A stretch of 29,911 nucleotides of DNA from DATDVC01 sp964601125 (GTDB lineage Bacteria; Patescibacteriota; Minisyncoccia; Phycocordibacterales; WO2-35-19), in assembly GCA_964601125.1 (NCBI GenBank), contig CAZRKB010000007.1:1-29911 (forward strand). Reading direction: 5' to 3'. The number at the start of each line of letters is the position of its first letter. Position 1 is the first letter of the stretch. A model generated the notes under the pieces. That model was not told where the DNA came from. It did not search any database and saw only the letters and a list, made by a program, of their open reading frames with translations. Shown here one piece after another: positions 21,911 through 29,583 of the stretch. The position numbers and the translations under genes were made by a program.

Positions 21911-23314
21911 CTAATTTAATTTATAAACCTTCCCTTTATCCGGATAAATAGCTTCGATATCGAGATAGTCGCGGATGCGTTGAGTGAGAAAAAGGGAGGA
22001 TTTGGGCTCACCCATTATTACAAAAACTTTTTTCAGTTTAATGGTTCGACTTTGCTCACCATCTCCAGTCGCTGCACTCCTTTCGACAAACTCCAGCAAA
22101 TGCTCCGAATCCATATGTGAGGAGTAGCCCATTATACTCTCTATTTTTGCTTTAACTCTTATTTTTTCCTTTTTATGATCTCTCCAAATTTCTATTTCTT
22201 TAGCTCCATCCAAAATTTTTCTACCCAAAGACCCGACTGATTGGTAGCCAACAAAAAGAATGGTGGCATTTGGATCTCCCAAATATTCCATTTCATGGTT
22301 TACCACTCTACCCCCTTCAGACATTCCAGAACCGGCAAGAACAATCTTTGATCCCTTTACTTTTTCTATTTCCTTAGAATCTTCAGGATTTTTTATCATC
22401 TGCAAACCTGGGAAATTGAAAATGTCGTCACCTTCTTTTATTTCTTTTTGTAGACTTTTATTAAAACTATCCAAATGTTTTTTGTAGATTTCTGTAACTT
22501 TTATAGCGAGCGGAGAATCAACAAAAACCGGCAATTTCGGTATCTCACCATCCTCGATCATGTTATTGATTTCGTAGAGCAAAACTTGAGTTCTTTCTAT
22601 GGAAAATGTGGGTATTATAATAGCCCCTTCTTTTTCTATGCCTTGAAGTAAAACCTGCTTCAACTTTTCTCTTCGTTCTTCTTTGTGTTCATGATTTCTA
22701 TCGCCATATACACTTTCCATTACGAGATAGTCTATATTTTTTGGTATCTCAGTATCATTCAACAAAGGAGAGGGGGAATTGCCCAAGTCCCCTGTAAATG
22801 CGATTTTTTTGACGCCATTTTCTGTCTCACAAGAAAAAATCAAGATAGCAGAACCCAGTATATGCCCAGCGTCTATCATCTCTAAAGTACAACCATCAAA
22901 CAAATCGACTTTTTGACCATATTCAAATCCTTCCCACATTGATAAAGATTTTTCTAGATCTTGCTCGTTAAAAAGCTCTCTGTCTTTGTGACGAGTTTTT
23001 ATAACCCTCATAGCATCGAGGAGCATCGGTCTCGCCAGCTCTTTGGTTGGGGTAGTAGAAATAATCTTACCTACAAAGCCCTCTCTTACCAACTTTGGCA
23101 CTCTACCTAAGTGGTCCATGTGTCCATGAGTGATAACTAAAATTTTTGGTATTTTGGGGTCAAATTCAAAGGGTTTGAAATTTTCTTCTTCTGCATCTCT
23201 CCCACCCTGGCGCAGCCCACAATCAACCAAAATGGTTTCTTTGCCACACTCAAGCATTATATTGGCGCCAGTAGTCGACCCAACTCCGCCATAAAAAGTT
23301 AATTTTATAGACAT
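21911..23314 (-). CDS. Beta-CASP metallo-beta-lactamase-fold RNA-processing protein, 467 aa
   Basis: Zinc-dependent nuclease-type protein of the CPSF73/YSH1-like branch. The MBL motifs are complete: H63-x-H65-x-D67-H68 (THGHMDHLG), H151 (DAGHILGSA) and D176 (FTGDLGN). The beta-CASP cassette follows from the acidic motif M-E-S-V-Y-G-D-R (199-206), with P-T-F-S-I-E-R-T-Q (235-243) and G-S-G-M-S-E-G-G-R (328-336). The C-terminal RNA-specificity (RMMBL) motif is GYSSHMDSEHL (396-406, H400). Bacterial members cleave RNA or act in rRNA and mRNA maturation, but the target here is unknown. It is not RNase J, which is longer and has its own C-terminal domain. It starts eight bases after the stop of the membrane-protein gene, so the two are likely co-transcribed. 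Confidence 0.93.
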   Translation of the reverse strand: MSIKLTFYGGVGSTTGANIMLECGKETILVDCGLRQGGRDAEEENFKPFEFDPKIPKILVITHGHMDHLGRVPKLVREGFVGKIISTTPTKELARPMLLDAMRVIKTRHKDRELFNEQDLEKSLSMWEGFEYGQKVDLFDGCTLEMIDAGHILGSAILIFSCETENGVKKIAFTGDLGNSPSPLLNDTEIPKNIDYLVMESVYGDRNHEHKEERREKLKQVLLQGIEKEGAIIIPTFSIERTQVLLYEINNMIEDGEIPKLPVFVDSPLAIKVTEIYKKHLDSFNKSLQKEIKEGDDIFNFPGLQMIKNPEDSKEIEKVKGSKIVLAGSGMSEGGRVVNHEMEYLGDPNATILFVGYQSVGSLGRKILDGAKEIEIWRDHKKEKIRVKAKIESIMGYSSHMDSEHLLEFVERSAATGDGEQSRTIKLKKVFVIMGEPKSSLFLTQRIRDYLDIEAIYPDKGKVYKLN

Positions 23315-23322
23315 AGTAAATT

Positions 23323-23736
23323 TTAATTAGATCTTCGCTTTATTTCCTTTATATATCCATAAAAACAAGCAGCTACTATACCAAGGGTGTCCATAACTAT
23401 ATCCATAAGCGTATCAGCTGGATATTCTTCCTTGCCAAACTTCGCTTCTCCTAAAATTAGTTCATAAATTTCCCACGAAATCGCGACAAATATAGAGCCA
23501 ACTACAGCAACGATTAAAAATTGGTATAAATCTCTTCTTTTTGGAGCAAACGCGCCAGAAAAGAAGTAGAGCCAAATAAAGAAAACTGACAAAGTTGCTC
23601 CACCCAAAAAGTGAGCCAGACTATCAAGCTCTCTAATCGACCAGTACAAATGATTGACAGAAGCGACGTAATTTAAAATACCGAGAATAGCCAGAAGTCC
23701 AAACATTTCCCAAAATAAAGGCTTTTTCATTTTCAT
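23323..23736 (-). CDS. YjdF/DUF2238-like four-helix membrane protein, 137 aa
   Basis: Integral membrane protein with about four hydrophobic segments (near 9-26, 41-60, 71-90 and 110-128). Conserved polar residues sit at helix ends in the pattern seen in the DUF2238/YjdF family: D38, H42 and G45 (L-D-S-L-A-H-F-L-G-G), W88-E89 and E92 (ISWEIYE), then D108, D112 and D116 (ADTLMDIVMDTLG). These could bind a metal or form a polar active site within the membrane, but no function is established. It lies directly upstream of the beta-CASP gene on the same strand; no SD is visible. Confidence 0.75.
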   Translation of the reverse strand: MKMKKPLFWEMFGLLAILGILNYVASVNHLYWSIRELDSLAHFLGGATLSVFFIWLYFFSGAFAPKRRDLYQFLIVAVVGSIFVAISWEIYELILGEAKFGKEEYPADTLMDIVMDTLGIVAACFYGYIKEIKRRSN

Positions 23737-23943
23737 ATTTTAACATCTACATTTATAAACATAAAACCCGTCGACTGACGGATTTCAAAAAGACAGGATC
23801 TATGTAGGATCACCCAGATTAAATCCCTAATTGAAAAAATTAAGGTGGGCGGACTCGATTCCAACATTACATTGGAAAAAGTTATCCTCCCAAAATAAGT
23901 GCAATTTAGAAAATATCCAGGCGACCCTGTTTTTAATTATAAT
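23737..23943. other. 207-base intergenic region with small hairpins
   Basis: No ORF or known RNA was recognised. Three potential hairpins were seen: AAACCCGTC/GACGGATTT (23764-23785), CCTAATT with AATTAAGG (about 23826-23845, one bulge) and TTCCAA/TTGGAA (23859-23877). A T-arm-like stretch GGACTCGATTCC (23851-23862) does not fit into a tRNA or tmRNA fold. Confidence 0.5.
23764..23785 (-). terminator. Possible terminator downstream of ndk
   Basis: On the minus strand AAATCCGTC and GACGGGTTT pair over nine positions with one G-U around the loop AGTC, and the stem runs into TTTTAT. The T tract is short, so this is a weak candidate. Confidence 0.4.
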
Positions 23944-24549
23944 CTACTCAAGAAGACCATCCAAGTTTACATCGTAGATAATTTGTTCGGCAATTAATCG
24001 GTAGTTTATTAGCTCGTTTTCTTTAAACCAGTGCTTTATTTCCTTTTCAGCTTCATCTACAGAACCAGAAGCGTGTATCAAGTTCCTGATCGCTCTATTA
24101 TCACCGTCCGACATTTGGTAAGAATCGAGCACAAAATCACCTCTTATAGTACCCACATCAGTAGCCAGGGGCTCAGTACCTCCGGTAATTTTTCTAATTA
24201 TCTTAATAGCGTGTGCACCTTGCCAAACCATGGCAATGACAGGTCCACTTGTCATGTATTTTTTAAGGTTTGCCAAAATCTTAGCGGTAATCTCGAGAGG
24301 ATCGTTTGATGGAGGCTCCATACCTTTATCCTTGTAGCCTTTTATAGTTTTTTCCCCAGTCACCCTGCGCCATTCTGGATCAAGAGTATAATGCTGTTCA
24401 ATAAAATCGGTTGTGGGTACCAGCATCTTTACTCCTACCAATTTCAACCCAGCTCTTTCATATCTTTTAATAATCTCGCCTATGAGTGTCCTTTGTATCC
24501 CATCCGGCTTAATGACAACTAAAGTCCTTTCTTCTTTTGGATGATTCAT
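23944..24549 (-). CDS. ndk: Nucleoside diphosphate kinase (long form), 201 aa
   Basis: Transfers the terminal phosphate from ATP to nucleoside diphosphates through a phosphohistidine. The N-terminal strand has LVVIKPDGIQR (10-20), the middle TSGPVIAMVWQG (100-111), and the catalytic loop R-N-L-I-H-A-S-G-S carries the active H159. Ordinary bacterial NDKs have about 140 residues with H-G-S-D-S at this point. This protein has an extra segment of about 35 residues after H-Y (about 55-95) and a C-terminal extension of about 20 residues. It lies ten bases downstream of map on the same strand, where infA often lies in other bacteria. Confidence 0.95.
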   Translation of the reverse strand: MNHPKEERTLVVIKPDGIQRTLIGEIIKRYERAGLKLVGVKMLVPTTDFIEQHYTLDPEWRRVTGEKTIKGYKDKGMEPPSNDPLEITAKILANLKKYMTSGPVIAMVWQGAHAIKIIRKITGGTEPLATDVGTIRGDFVLDSYQMSDGDNRAIRNLIHASGSVDEAEKEIKHWFKENELINYRLIAEQIIYDVNLDGLLE

Positions 24550-24559
24550 AAAAACTAAA

Positions 24560-25342
24560 TTACAATTCTGTTAAAATTTTTATTCCACTTTTTGTTACCG
24601 CTACTGTGTGTTCGAAGTGGGCAGAGAGAGATTTGTCACGGGTGATAAAGGTGTATCCATCACTCATTCTTTTTATATCTCGACTACCCAAACTAAACAT
24701 AGGCTCAATGGCGATCACCAACCCCTCTCGAAGCTCGGGGCCTTCGCCCCTCTTGGCTTTGTTGGGCACATACGGCTCTTCATGAACACTGTAGCCCACT
24801 CCATGACCAGAGAGCCCTTCTATGATACCAAATCCATGCTTCTTAGCTACCTGCATAACAGCATCTCCTATATCCCCGATATGACCCTTTAAACGCATTG
24901 CTTTAATCCCCCTTTCCAAAGCATCTTTGGTAGCGAGCAAGAGATCTTTTGCTTCCTCACTCACTCCACCTACCGGCACAGTGATAGCCGCGTCGGTTAT
25001 CAGCCCCTTATAAGTTAGCCCGAGATCAAGAGAAACAATATCGCCCTCGAACAAAATTTTACCCATACCATTGTTGCCCTCATTTGGGATACCGTGAACA
25101 ATTTCTTCGTTTATAGAAACACAAAGAGAAGCCGGGTATGGTCTCTTGGCGTCATATGGCTGATAACCAAGAAATGAGGCGGTGCAACCAGCTTCGTCTA
25201 TAAGTTTCTCTGCGTAGGCATTAAGTTCGCCCGTCTTAACTCCGGGCTTAACTTTTTTGGCGACTTCTTTCAAAATTCGTGCGTGGATTTTGCCTCCTTC
25301 GCGCATTATCTCTATTTCTTCCTCTGTTTTGTATTTGATCAT
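24560..25342 (-). CDS. map: Methionine aminopeptidase, type I
   Basis: Removes the initiator methionine from nascent proteins. All five metal ligands are present: D106 and D117 (SLDLGLTYKGLITDAA), H180 (GHGVG), E213 (AIEPMF) and E244 (FEHTVAV), with the substrate-binding H83 in IVHGIP. The length of 260 and the absence of an N-terminal SH3/zinc-finger extension are normal for bacterial type Ia. The ATG overlaps the adk stop (ATGA), as in many spc operons, so translation is probably coupled. Confidence 0.98.
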   Translation of the reverse strand: MIKYKTEEEIEIMREGGKIHARILKEVAKKVKPGVKTGELNAYAEKLIDEAGCTASFLGYQPYDAKRPYPASLCVSINEEIVHGIPNEGNNGMGKILFEGDIVSLDLGLTYKGLITDAAITVPVGGVSEEAKDLLLATKDALERGIKAMRLKGHIGDIGDAVMQVAKKHGFGIIEGLSGHGVGYSVHEEPYVPNKAKRGEGPELREGLVIAIEPMFSLGSRDIKRMSDGYTFITRDKSLSAHFEHTVAVTKSGIKILTEL

Positions 25343-25932
25343 TCTCCTATGGTCCTTTGCAAAATTTCCTTGTGAACTTCTTCAATGGAACGAGAGCCAT
25401 CTATTTCAATAAAGCGATAATAAGGATTTTCGCGGAAATAATTGATAGCAGGGACAACATTGGTGTCATACCAATCCAAGCGCTTTTCGATGTCGAGGTT
25501 ATTGTCGTCTGCTCGTTTACGATTACGCAAGCGTTCGGCCGCCTCCTCGCGTGAAAGCTTGATCGATACTACAAACGGACTCTCTCGCTTGTAAAATTTC
25601 ATAGCCGAATGGAGGATTGGAGCTTCATCGGCCCTACGGGAAAGACCGTCGAGTATAAGATGTTCATGACCGCCTATGTTACGAACCAAAAACTCCGACC
25701 AAATCCAGATCGGCAAAAACTCCGGGATAAGACCACCTTCGCCAATGATCTCTTTTACCAACTTTGATGTGAGCGAAGCCTCTTCGGCAAATTCACGAAA
25801 CTTTTGACCTGTTTCTATGTAGATAACCTTGTTTTCAGAGTCTCGCTCGGCCAATCGCCCCATTAGGAGTTTTGCTTGAGTACCCTTGCCGCACCCAGAA
25901 GGACCAAAAAATATAAAAGTAGAAGGAGACAT
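25339..25932 (-). CDS. adk: Adenylate kinase (divergent, short LID)
   Basis: Interconverts ATP plus AMP with two ADP. P-loop FFGPSGCGKGTQ (8-19) is clear. The AMP-binding region reads Y-I-E-T-G-Q-K-F-R-E-F, where most enzymes have S-T-G-D-M-L-R. The usual D-G-F-P-R motif is D-G-L-S-R-R (about 95-100). The LID segment is short, with no zinc cysteines, between R-N-R-K-R-A-D-D (about 136-143) and R-L-D-W-Y-D-T (151-157). The position between secY and map is the conserved place of adk, which supports the call despite the divergence; a related nucleoside monophosphate kinase is the alternative. It begins three bases after the secY stop. Confidence 0.9.
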   Translation of the reverse strand: MSPSTFIFFGPSGCGKGTQAKLLMGRLAERDSENKVIYIETGQKFREFAEEASLTSKLVKEIIGEGGLIPEFLPIWIWSEFLVRNIGGHEHLILDGLSRRADEAPILHSAMKFYKRESPFVVSIKLSREEAAERLRNRKRADDNNLDIEKRLDWYDTNVVPAINYFRENPYYRFIEIDGSRSIEEVHKEILQRTIGE

Positions 25933-25935
25933 GAA

Positions 25936-27207
25936 TTAATATTCTCGCACAGAGATCTGTGTGTCAATCTTCTTTATTAGGTCAATCACAACTGAAACAA
26001 CAATTAAAAGTCCGGTACCGCCAATGGCCACCGCATTAATACCAGTAAACGCACCCACTACTATAGGCAAAACAGCCATCGCACCTAGAAACAAGGCACC
26101 AACCATAGTAAGACGGAAGAGTATATTTGCTATATGAGAAGATGTTGGCTGTCCCGGTCTAACCCCAGGGATAAATGCGCCACTTCTTTGGAGATTTTTA
26201 GAAATTGAGTCTGGATCAAAAGTGATAGCTGTGTAGAAATATGTGAAAACAAATACCAACAAGAAGTATGCCGACCCGTAAAAAAGCTGGTTTGACAGGA
26301 GAGCAAGTATGGTGGAAGAAATTTTTTGTATTATTGCATTATCAACATTTGCCAAAAACCTAACTATCATTTGTGGGAAAACCAATATGGAGAGAGCGAA
26401 AATTATCGGTATCACTCCAGCCTGATTAACTCTTAGCGGTAAGTAGGTAGAAACTCCACCATACATTTTGTTGCCTCTGACTTGCTTTGCATAAGTTACC
26501 GGGATAGGCCTTTCTGCCTCGGTTATAACCACAACACCCCATATAACAAGAAGTGTCACCGCCAAAAATCCAATGTAAGAAGGAAGCTGGGAAGGATCAA
26601 ACGCTAGCAATAACCTTCCTGAAGAAGCCGGGATTGCGGAAACAATACCAGCAAAAATTATGAGGGAAAGCCCGTTACCAACACCAAACTCACTAATGAG
26701 TTCTCCGAGCCACATGAGCAAGACTGAACCAGCAGTAATAATGACTAAGTTGGTCAAAAGCTCAAAAGTGGATAGTGGAGCCAAAACACCTTGACTCTGA
26801 AGAAGCTTCGTAAACGCGTAACCTTGTATGACAGCAAACGGTATAGTAAGCAATCTTGAATATTGAGAAAATTTTCTTCGTCCAGCTTCGCCTTCTTCTT
26901 GATAAATGGCTTTGAGCTTTGGGAACATTACAGTAAAAAGCTGCATAACGATAGAAGACGTAATGGCAGGAGAAACACCGAGCATTATTATAGAAAGATT
27001 AGACAAACCACCTCCTGAAAATATATTTAGGAGACCAAAAAAATCATTGCCCGACAAAAATTGTTCCAATCTTAAAGTATCAATACCAGGGATCGGTATG
27101 GTAGCCATGAGACGAAATAAGACCAGAACAAAAAGAGTAAACAAAATTCTGCCTCGCAAAATTTTGTCCCCAAATACCAATCTTAGTTTGTGAGCAAAAT
27201 TAGCCAT
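25936..27207 (-). CDS. secY: Protein translocase subunit SecY
   Basis: Channel-forming subunit of the Sec translocon in the inner membrane. The N-terminus has the typical R-I-L-F-T-L-F-V-L-V-L-F-R-L (20-33) and IPIPGID (36-43). Ten hydrophobic segments are spread over the 423 residues. The plug region and TM5-6 loop carry recognisable motifs (for example the G-x-G-N-G-L-S-L-I-I-F-A-G-I segment near 172-185 and the loop with R-P-I-P-V-T-Y-A-K-Q near 232-241). Its first eight bases overlap the end of rplO. It should export the secreted protein of this window; prepilins commonly use the same route. Confidence 0.98.
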   Translation of the reverse strand: MANFAHKLRLVFGDKILRGRILFTLFVLVLFRLMATIPIPGIDTLRLEQFLSGNDFFGLLNIFSGGGLSNLSIIMLGVSPAITSSIVMQLFTVMFPKLKAIYQEEGEAGRRKFSQYSRLLTIPFAVIQGYAFTKLLQSQGVLAPLSTFELLTNLVIITAGSVLLMWLGELISEFGVGNGLSLIIFAGIVSAIPASSGRLLLAFDPSQLPSYIGFLAVTLLVIWGVVVITEAERPIPVTYAKQVRGNKMYGGVSTYLPLRVNQAGVIPIIFALSILVFPQMIVRFLANVDNAIIQKISSTILALLSNQLFYGSAYFLLVFVFTYFYTAITFDPDSISKNLQRSGAFIPGVRPGQPTSSHIANILFRLTMVGALFLGAMAVLPIVVGAFTGINAVAIGGTGLLIVVSVVIDLIKKIDTQISVREY

Positions 27208-27550
27208 TTAAAACTTTTATTTTTGGCAACTTACCGCTTTTCTTGTTTATAAGACCTTTCTTAAGAAGCTCTTCAGCTGTAACTTCATTCTTTGACGCGA
27301 AGTGATCCTTAACCTGAGAAAAGTTTATCGCTAAAGGCTTCACTTGCCTCGATTTTAGGAAATTTTTTCCGCGACCGCGAAGCTTTGGGATCTTTTTGAT
27401 TATATCACGCATCTCTGGCCTTTTCTTTCTACCGGCTCTAGCGTTTTGGCCTTTGGTCCCACGACCAGAAGTTTTGCCTCTGGTACCGCCACGGCCAACC
27501 TGTTTGGCTTTTCTGTTTGCTTTATTCCTTTTTAAATTATGTGATTGCAT
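27200..27550 (-). CDS. rplO: 50S ribosomal protein L15, short at the C-terminus
   Basis: Large-subunit assembly protein. The N-terminal extension that threads into 23S rRNA is typical: V-G-R-G-G-T-R-G-K-T-S-G-R-G-T-K-G-Q-N-A-R (about 18-38) and K-I-P-K-L-R-G-R-G (53-61). The conserved core ends with G-K-L-P-K-I-K-V-L-N-G and stops there at 116 residues, about 30 fewer than the usual 144-150. The missing part is the C-terminal domain that normally continues after V-L-G-x-G-E. The following SecY frame is intact, so a simple frameshift is unlikely. It follows rpsE directly, with no rpmD between. Confidence 0.95.
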   Translation of the reverse strand: MQSHNLKRNKANRKAKQVGRGGTRGKTSGRGTKGQNARAGRKKRPEMRDIIKKIPKLRGRGKNFLKSRQVKPLAINFSQVKDHFASKNEVTAEELLKKGLINKKSGKLPKIKVLNG

Positions 27551-27587
27551 TTTCTTTAACTCAAATTTAATATCTCAAATCTTAAAA

Positions 27588-28199
27588 CTATTTTTCACTT
27601 TTCAGAGATTTTTCAATTTTTAAATCTTTCAATGCCTTAATTGTCGCTTTGGCTATATTCAATTTATTTTTAGATCTGGACAAAATTTTCGATGATACCT
27701 CCTTTATACCAGCGAGCTCTAGGACTGTCCTCACTGCGCTTCCAGCTATAACTCCCTTGCCCGGAGCGGGCATGAGTCGCACATCAGCGCTTGCGTACTT
27801 GGCTCCCACTTCGTGAGCTATTGAACCTTTCTTTGTAAGATGAACTGTTATCATATTCTTTTTAGCAGAACGAGTGGCTTTGTCTACAGCGATTGGAGTA
27901 TCGCCTGCTTTACCGATACCCACCCCCACTCGACCCTTTTTGTCCCCGACAACCACGGCGATACTAAAGCTAAATCTGCGGCCGCCAGATACAACTCTAG
28001 TAACTCTCCTCAAGCTTATTATCTTGCTATCAAACTCCTGCTTCACCCTTTCTGTGCGCCTAGAAGGCCGGCGCTCATTCTTGCGCTTACCATTGTCGCG
28101 AGAAAAATCTTTTGTTCCTTTATCCGCCTCTTTTTCTTTTGTTTCTGAAAGTTTAACTTCAGTTGTCTCTATTTCTTTTTCTTGTGTTTTTTCTTCCAT
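27588..28199 (-). CDS. rpsE: 30S ribosomal protein S5 with charged N-terminal extension
   Basis: Decoding-fidelity protein near the mRNA entry site. The S5 core runs from about residue 56 (S-K-I-I-S-L-R-R-V-T-R-V-V-S-G-G-R-R) through the G-x-G-x-G-K-A segment (95-101) and the C-terminal P-A-P-G-K-G-V-I-A-G region (about 135-144). In front of it lie about 55 residues of Glu, Lys and Thr (E-K-E-I-E-T-T-E-V-K-L and so on), then a basic stretch. That makes 203 residues against about 165 in E. coli. The extension is predicted to be disordered. It starts five bases after the rplR stop. Confidence 0.97.
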   Translation of the reverse strand: MEEKTQEKEIETTEVKLSETKEKEADKGTKDFSRDNGKRKNERRPSRRTERVKQEFDSKIISLRRVTRVVSGGRRFSFSIAVVVGDKKGRVGVGIGKAGDTPIAVDKATRSAKKNMITVHLTKKGSIAHEVGAKYASADVRLMPAPGKGVIAGSAVRTVLELAGIKEVSSKILSRSKNKLNIAKATIKALKDLKIEKSLKSEK

Positions 28200-28204
28200 T
28201 TTAA

Positions 28205-28552
28205 TTAAAATTTAAGCCCAGCTTCCCTTGCCCCCAAAGCCAGAGCGGCCACAGATCCTGTATAAATATAACCACCTCTATCAAAAACTATGTTTGATAC
28301 ACCTTTCGCTTCCGCTTCTTTGGCTATAATTTTTCCAGCTTCTTTAGCTTTCTCCAACATTGTTTTGGCCTTTAAGCCTTTGGTGGTGACAGAAGCAAGT
28401 GTTACACCCTTGGTGTCATCTATAAGTTGAGCACTTATGTACATATTAGACTTGAAAACAGAAAGTCTTGGTTTTGTGGACGTGCCAAAAAGTTTGGCTC
28501 TGATGCGTTTCTTTCGTCTGTCTCTTTTTTCTTTTTTAATTTTTGTATCCAT
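28205..28552 (-). CDS. rplR: 50S ribosomal protein L18
   Basis: Binds 5S rRNA together with L5 and L25. Family features are the basic N-terminus (K-K-E-K-R-D-R-R-K-K-R-I-R), K-P-R-L-S-V-F-K-S-N (27-36), I-S-A-Q-L-I-D-D (39-46) and the C-terminal F-D-R-G-G-Y-I-Y-T-G (88-97) with A-L-A-x-G-A-R-E-A-G-L-x-F at the end. The length of 115 is normal. No SD. Confidence 0.98.
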   Translation of the reverse strand: MDTKIKKEKRDRRKKRIRAKLFGTSTKPRLSVFKSNMYISAQLIDDTKGVTLASVTTKGLKAKTMLEKAKEAGKIIAKEAEAKGVSNIVFDRGGYIYTGSVAALALGAREAGLKF

Positions 28553-28587
28553 AATTTTTACTTGCGCTTTTCAAACTTTTTACCTAA

Positions 28588-29121
28588 CTATACAGATTTC
28601 TTACCCTGCTTCCTTCTTATAACCTCATTTTCATATCGGAAACCTTTACCTTTGTAAGGTTCTGGCTTCTTCAGACTCCTAACTTTAGCGGCGAAACTTC
28701 CAACAAGCTCTTTATCGACACCCTCTATGGTTATGAGATTTTTTTCTGCCTTTACACTTAGAAGCGCCGGTATCTCAACTTCTACTTGATGCGAGAAGCC
28801 GAGAGAAAGGACAAGTTTATTCCCAGTAACCTGAGATTTGTATCCAACCCCTTCAAGGATCAACTTCTTGCTAAAACCTTCATTCACACCCTTTATCATA
28901 TTTTTAATATGAGAGGCGTAGGATCCCCACAGGGCTCGCGTTTCGTTGCTCTCTCGCACAGGGGCGGTGTTTATTACGTTTCCATCAATAGATATTTTTA
29001 TTTCAGGTCGAAAATCTCTCTCAAGAGTTCCCTTTGGACCTTTAACAGAAAAGTGACCGGCATTAAACGCCACTTCTGTTTTGTCTCCAACTGGTATTCC
29101 TTTTTTACCTATTCTACTCAT
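28588..29121 (-). CDS. rplF: 50S ribosomal protein L6
   Basis: Binds 23S rRNA near the factor-binding centre. It begins MSRIGKKGIP and shows V-K-G-P-K-G-T-L (32-39), L-E-G-V-G-Y-K (87-93), and the C-terminal signature P-E-P-Y-K-G-K-G-F-R-Y (153-163). The length of 177 is normal. It follows rpsH by 26 bases, without an SD. Confidence 0.98.
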   Translation of the reverse strand: MSRIGKKGIPVGDKTEVAFNAGHFSVKGPKGTLERDFRPEIKISIDGNVINTAPVRESNETRALWGSYASHIKNMIKGVNEGFSKKLILEGVGYKSQVTGNKLVLSLGFSHQVEVEIPALLSVKAEKNLITIEGVDKELVGSFAAKVRSLKKPEPYKGKGFRYENEVIRRKQGKKSV

Positions 29122-29147
29122 GATTTATTTATAGTGAGCCTGTCGAA

Positions 29148-29540
29148 CTACCATACATTAAACAAAAATTCCCCACCGAGGTTCGCCTTTTTGGCATCCA
29201 TATCAGCCATGACACCTTTGGGAGTTGAAAATACCGACAAACCAAAACCTCTTCTAAACTTTTTTATATTTTTAGATTTTTCGTAAATCCTTCGTCCAGG
29301 CTTTGATATCCTGCTAACTTCGCTTATGAATGGCTTGCCATCTTCACTGTAAAGCAACTCCGCGTATAGATAATTTACGTTGCCTTTTGTCTTCTTTTCA
29401 AATTTACCCAAAAAACCTTTCGCTTTTAGCACTTCGGCTATAGCAAATTTCATTTTTGAAAATGGCACAGACACCGAAGGCTTGCGGACCATTCCGGCAT
29501 TCTTGATTCTTATTATAAAGTCTCCTATTGGGTCGTTCAT
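29148..29540 (-). CDS. rpsH: 30S ribosomal protein S8
   Basis: Primary binder of 16S rRNA helix 21 and, in E. coli, the translational repressor of the spc operon. It starts with D-P-I-G-D-F-I-I-R-I-K-N-A (3-15), contains S-V-P-F-S-K-M-K-F-A-I-A (24-35) and R-I-S-K-P-G-R-R-I-Y (78-87), and ends with G-G-E-F-L-F-N-V-W, in place of the common G-G-E-x-L-C-x-V-W. Length 130. Upstream lies an unusual 147-base AT-rich spacer containing a TATAAT box and an inverted repeat. Confidence 0.98.
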   Translation of the reverse strand: MNDPIGDFIIRIKNAGMVRKPSVSVPFSKMKFAIAEVLKAKGFLGKFEKKTKGNVNYLYAELLYSEDGKPFISEVSRISKPGRRIYEKSKNIKKFRRGFGLSVFSTPKGVMADMDAKKANLGGEFLFNVW

Positions 29541-29551
29541 TCTGTTAAAGT

Positions 29552-29583
29552 CGAGAAATTATACTCTTTTTGTATTTTTCTCG
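29552..29583 (-). promoter_or_regulatory. Internal TATAAT box and inverted repeat before rpsH
   Basis: Minus strand TATAAT (29563-29558) lies 17 bases before the rpsH ATG. It is framed by CGAGAAA (29583-29577) and TTTCTCG (29558-29552), which could form a 7-bp stem with an 18-base loop or a DNA operator. The rest of the 29541-29687 spacer is low-complexity AT-rich sequence. Confidence 0.45.

Noticed and set aside
23851..23867. T-arm-like GGACTCGATTCC as part of a tRNA or tmRNA
   Set aside because: No acceptor stem, anticodon arm or CCA end can be built around it, and the flanking bases do not pair as a 5-bp T stem on either strand.
27551..27587. A very small or diverged rpmD (L30) between rpsE and rplO
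   Set aside because: Only 37 AT-rich bases are available, too few for the 58-60-residue protein.
28786..29286. 166-codon open frame on the + strand
   Set aside because: It lies antisense to rplF and rpsH, which are unmistakable ribosomal proteins.
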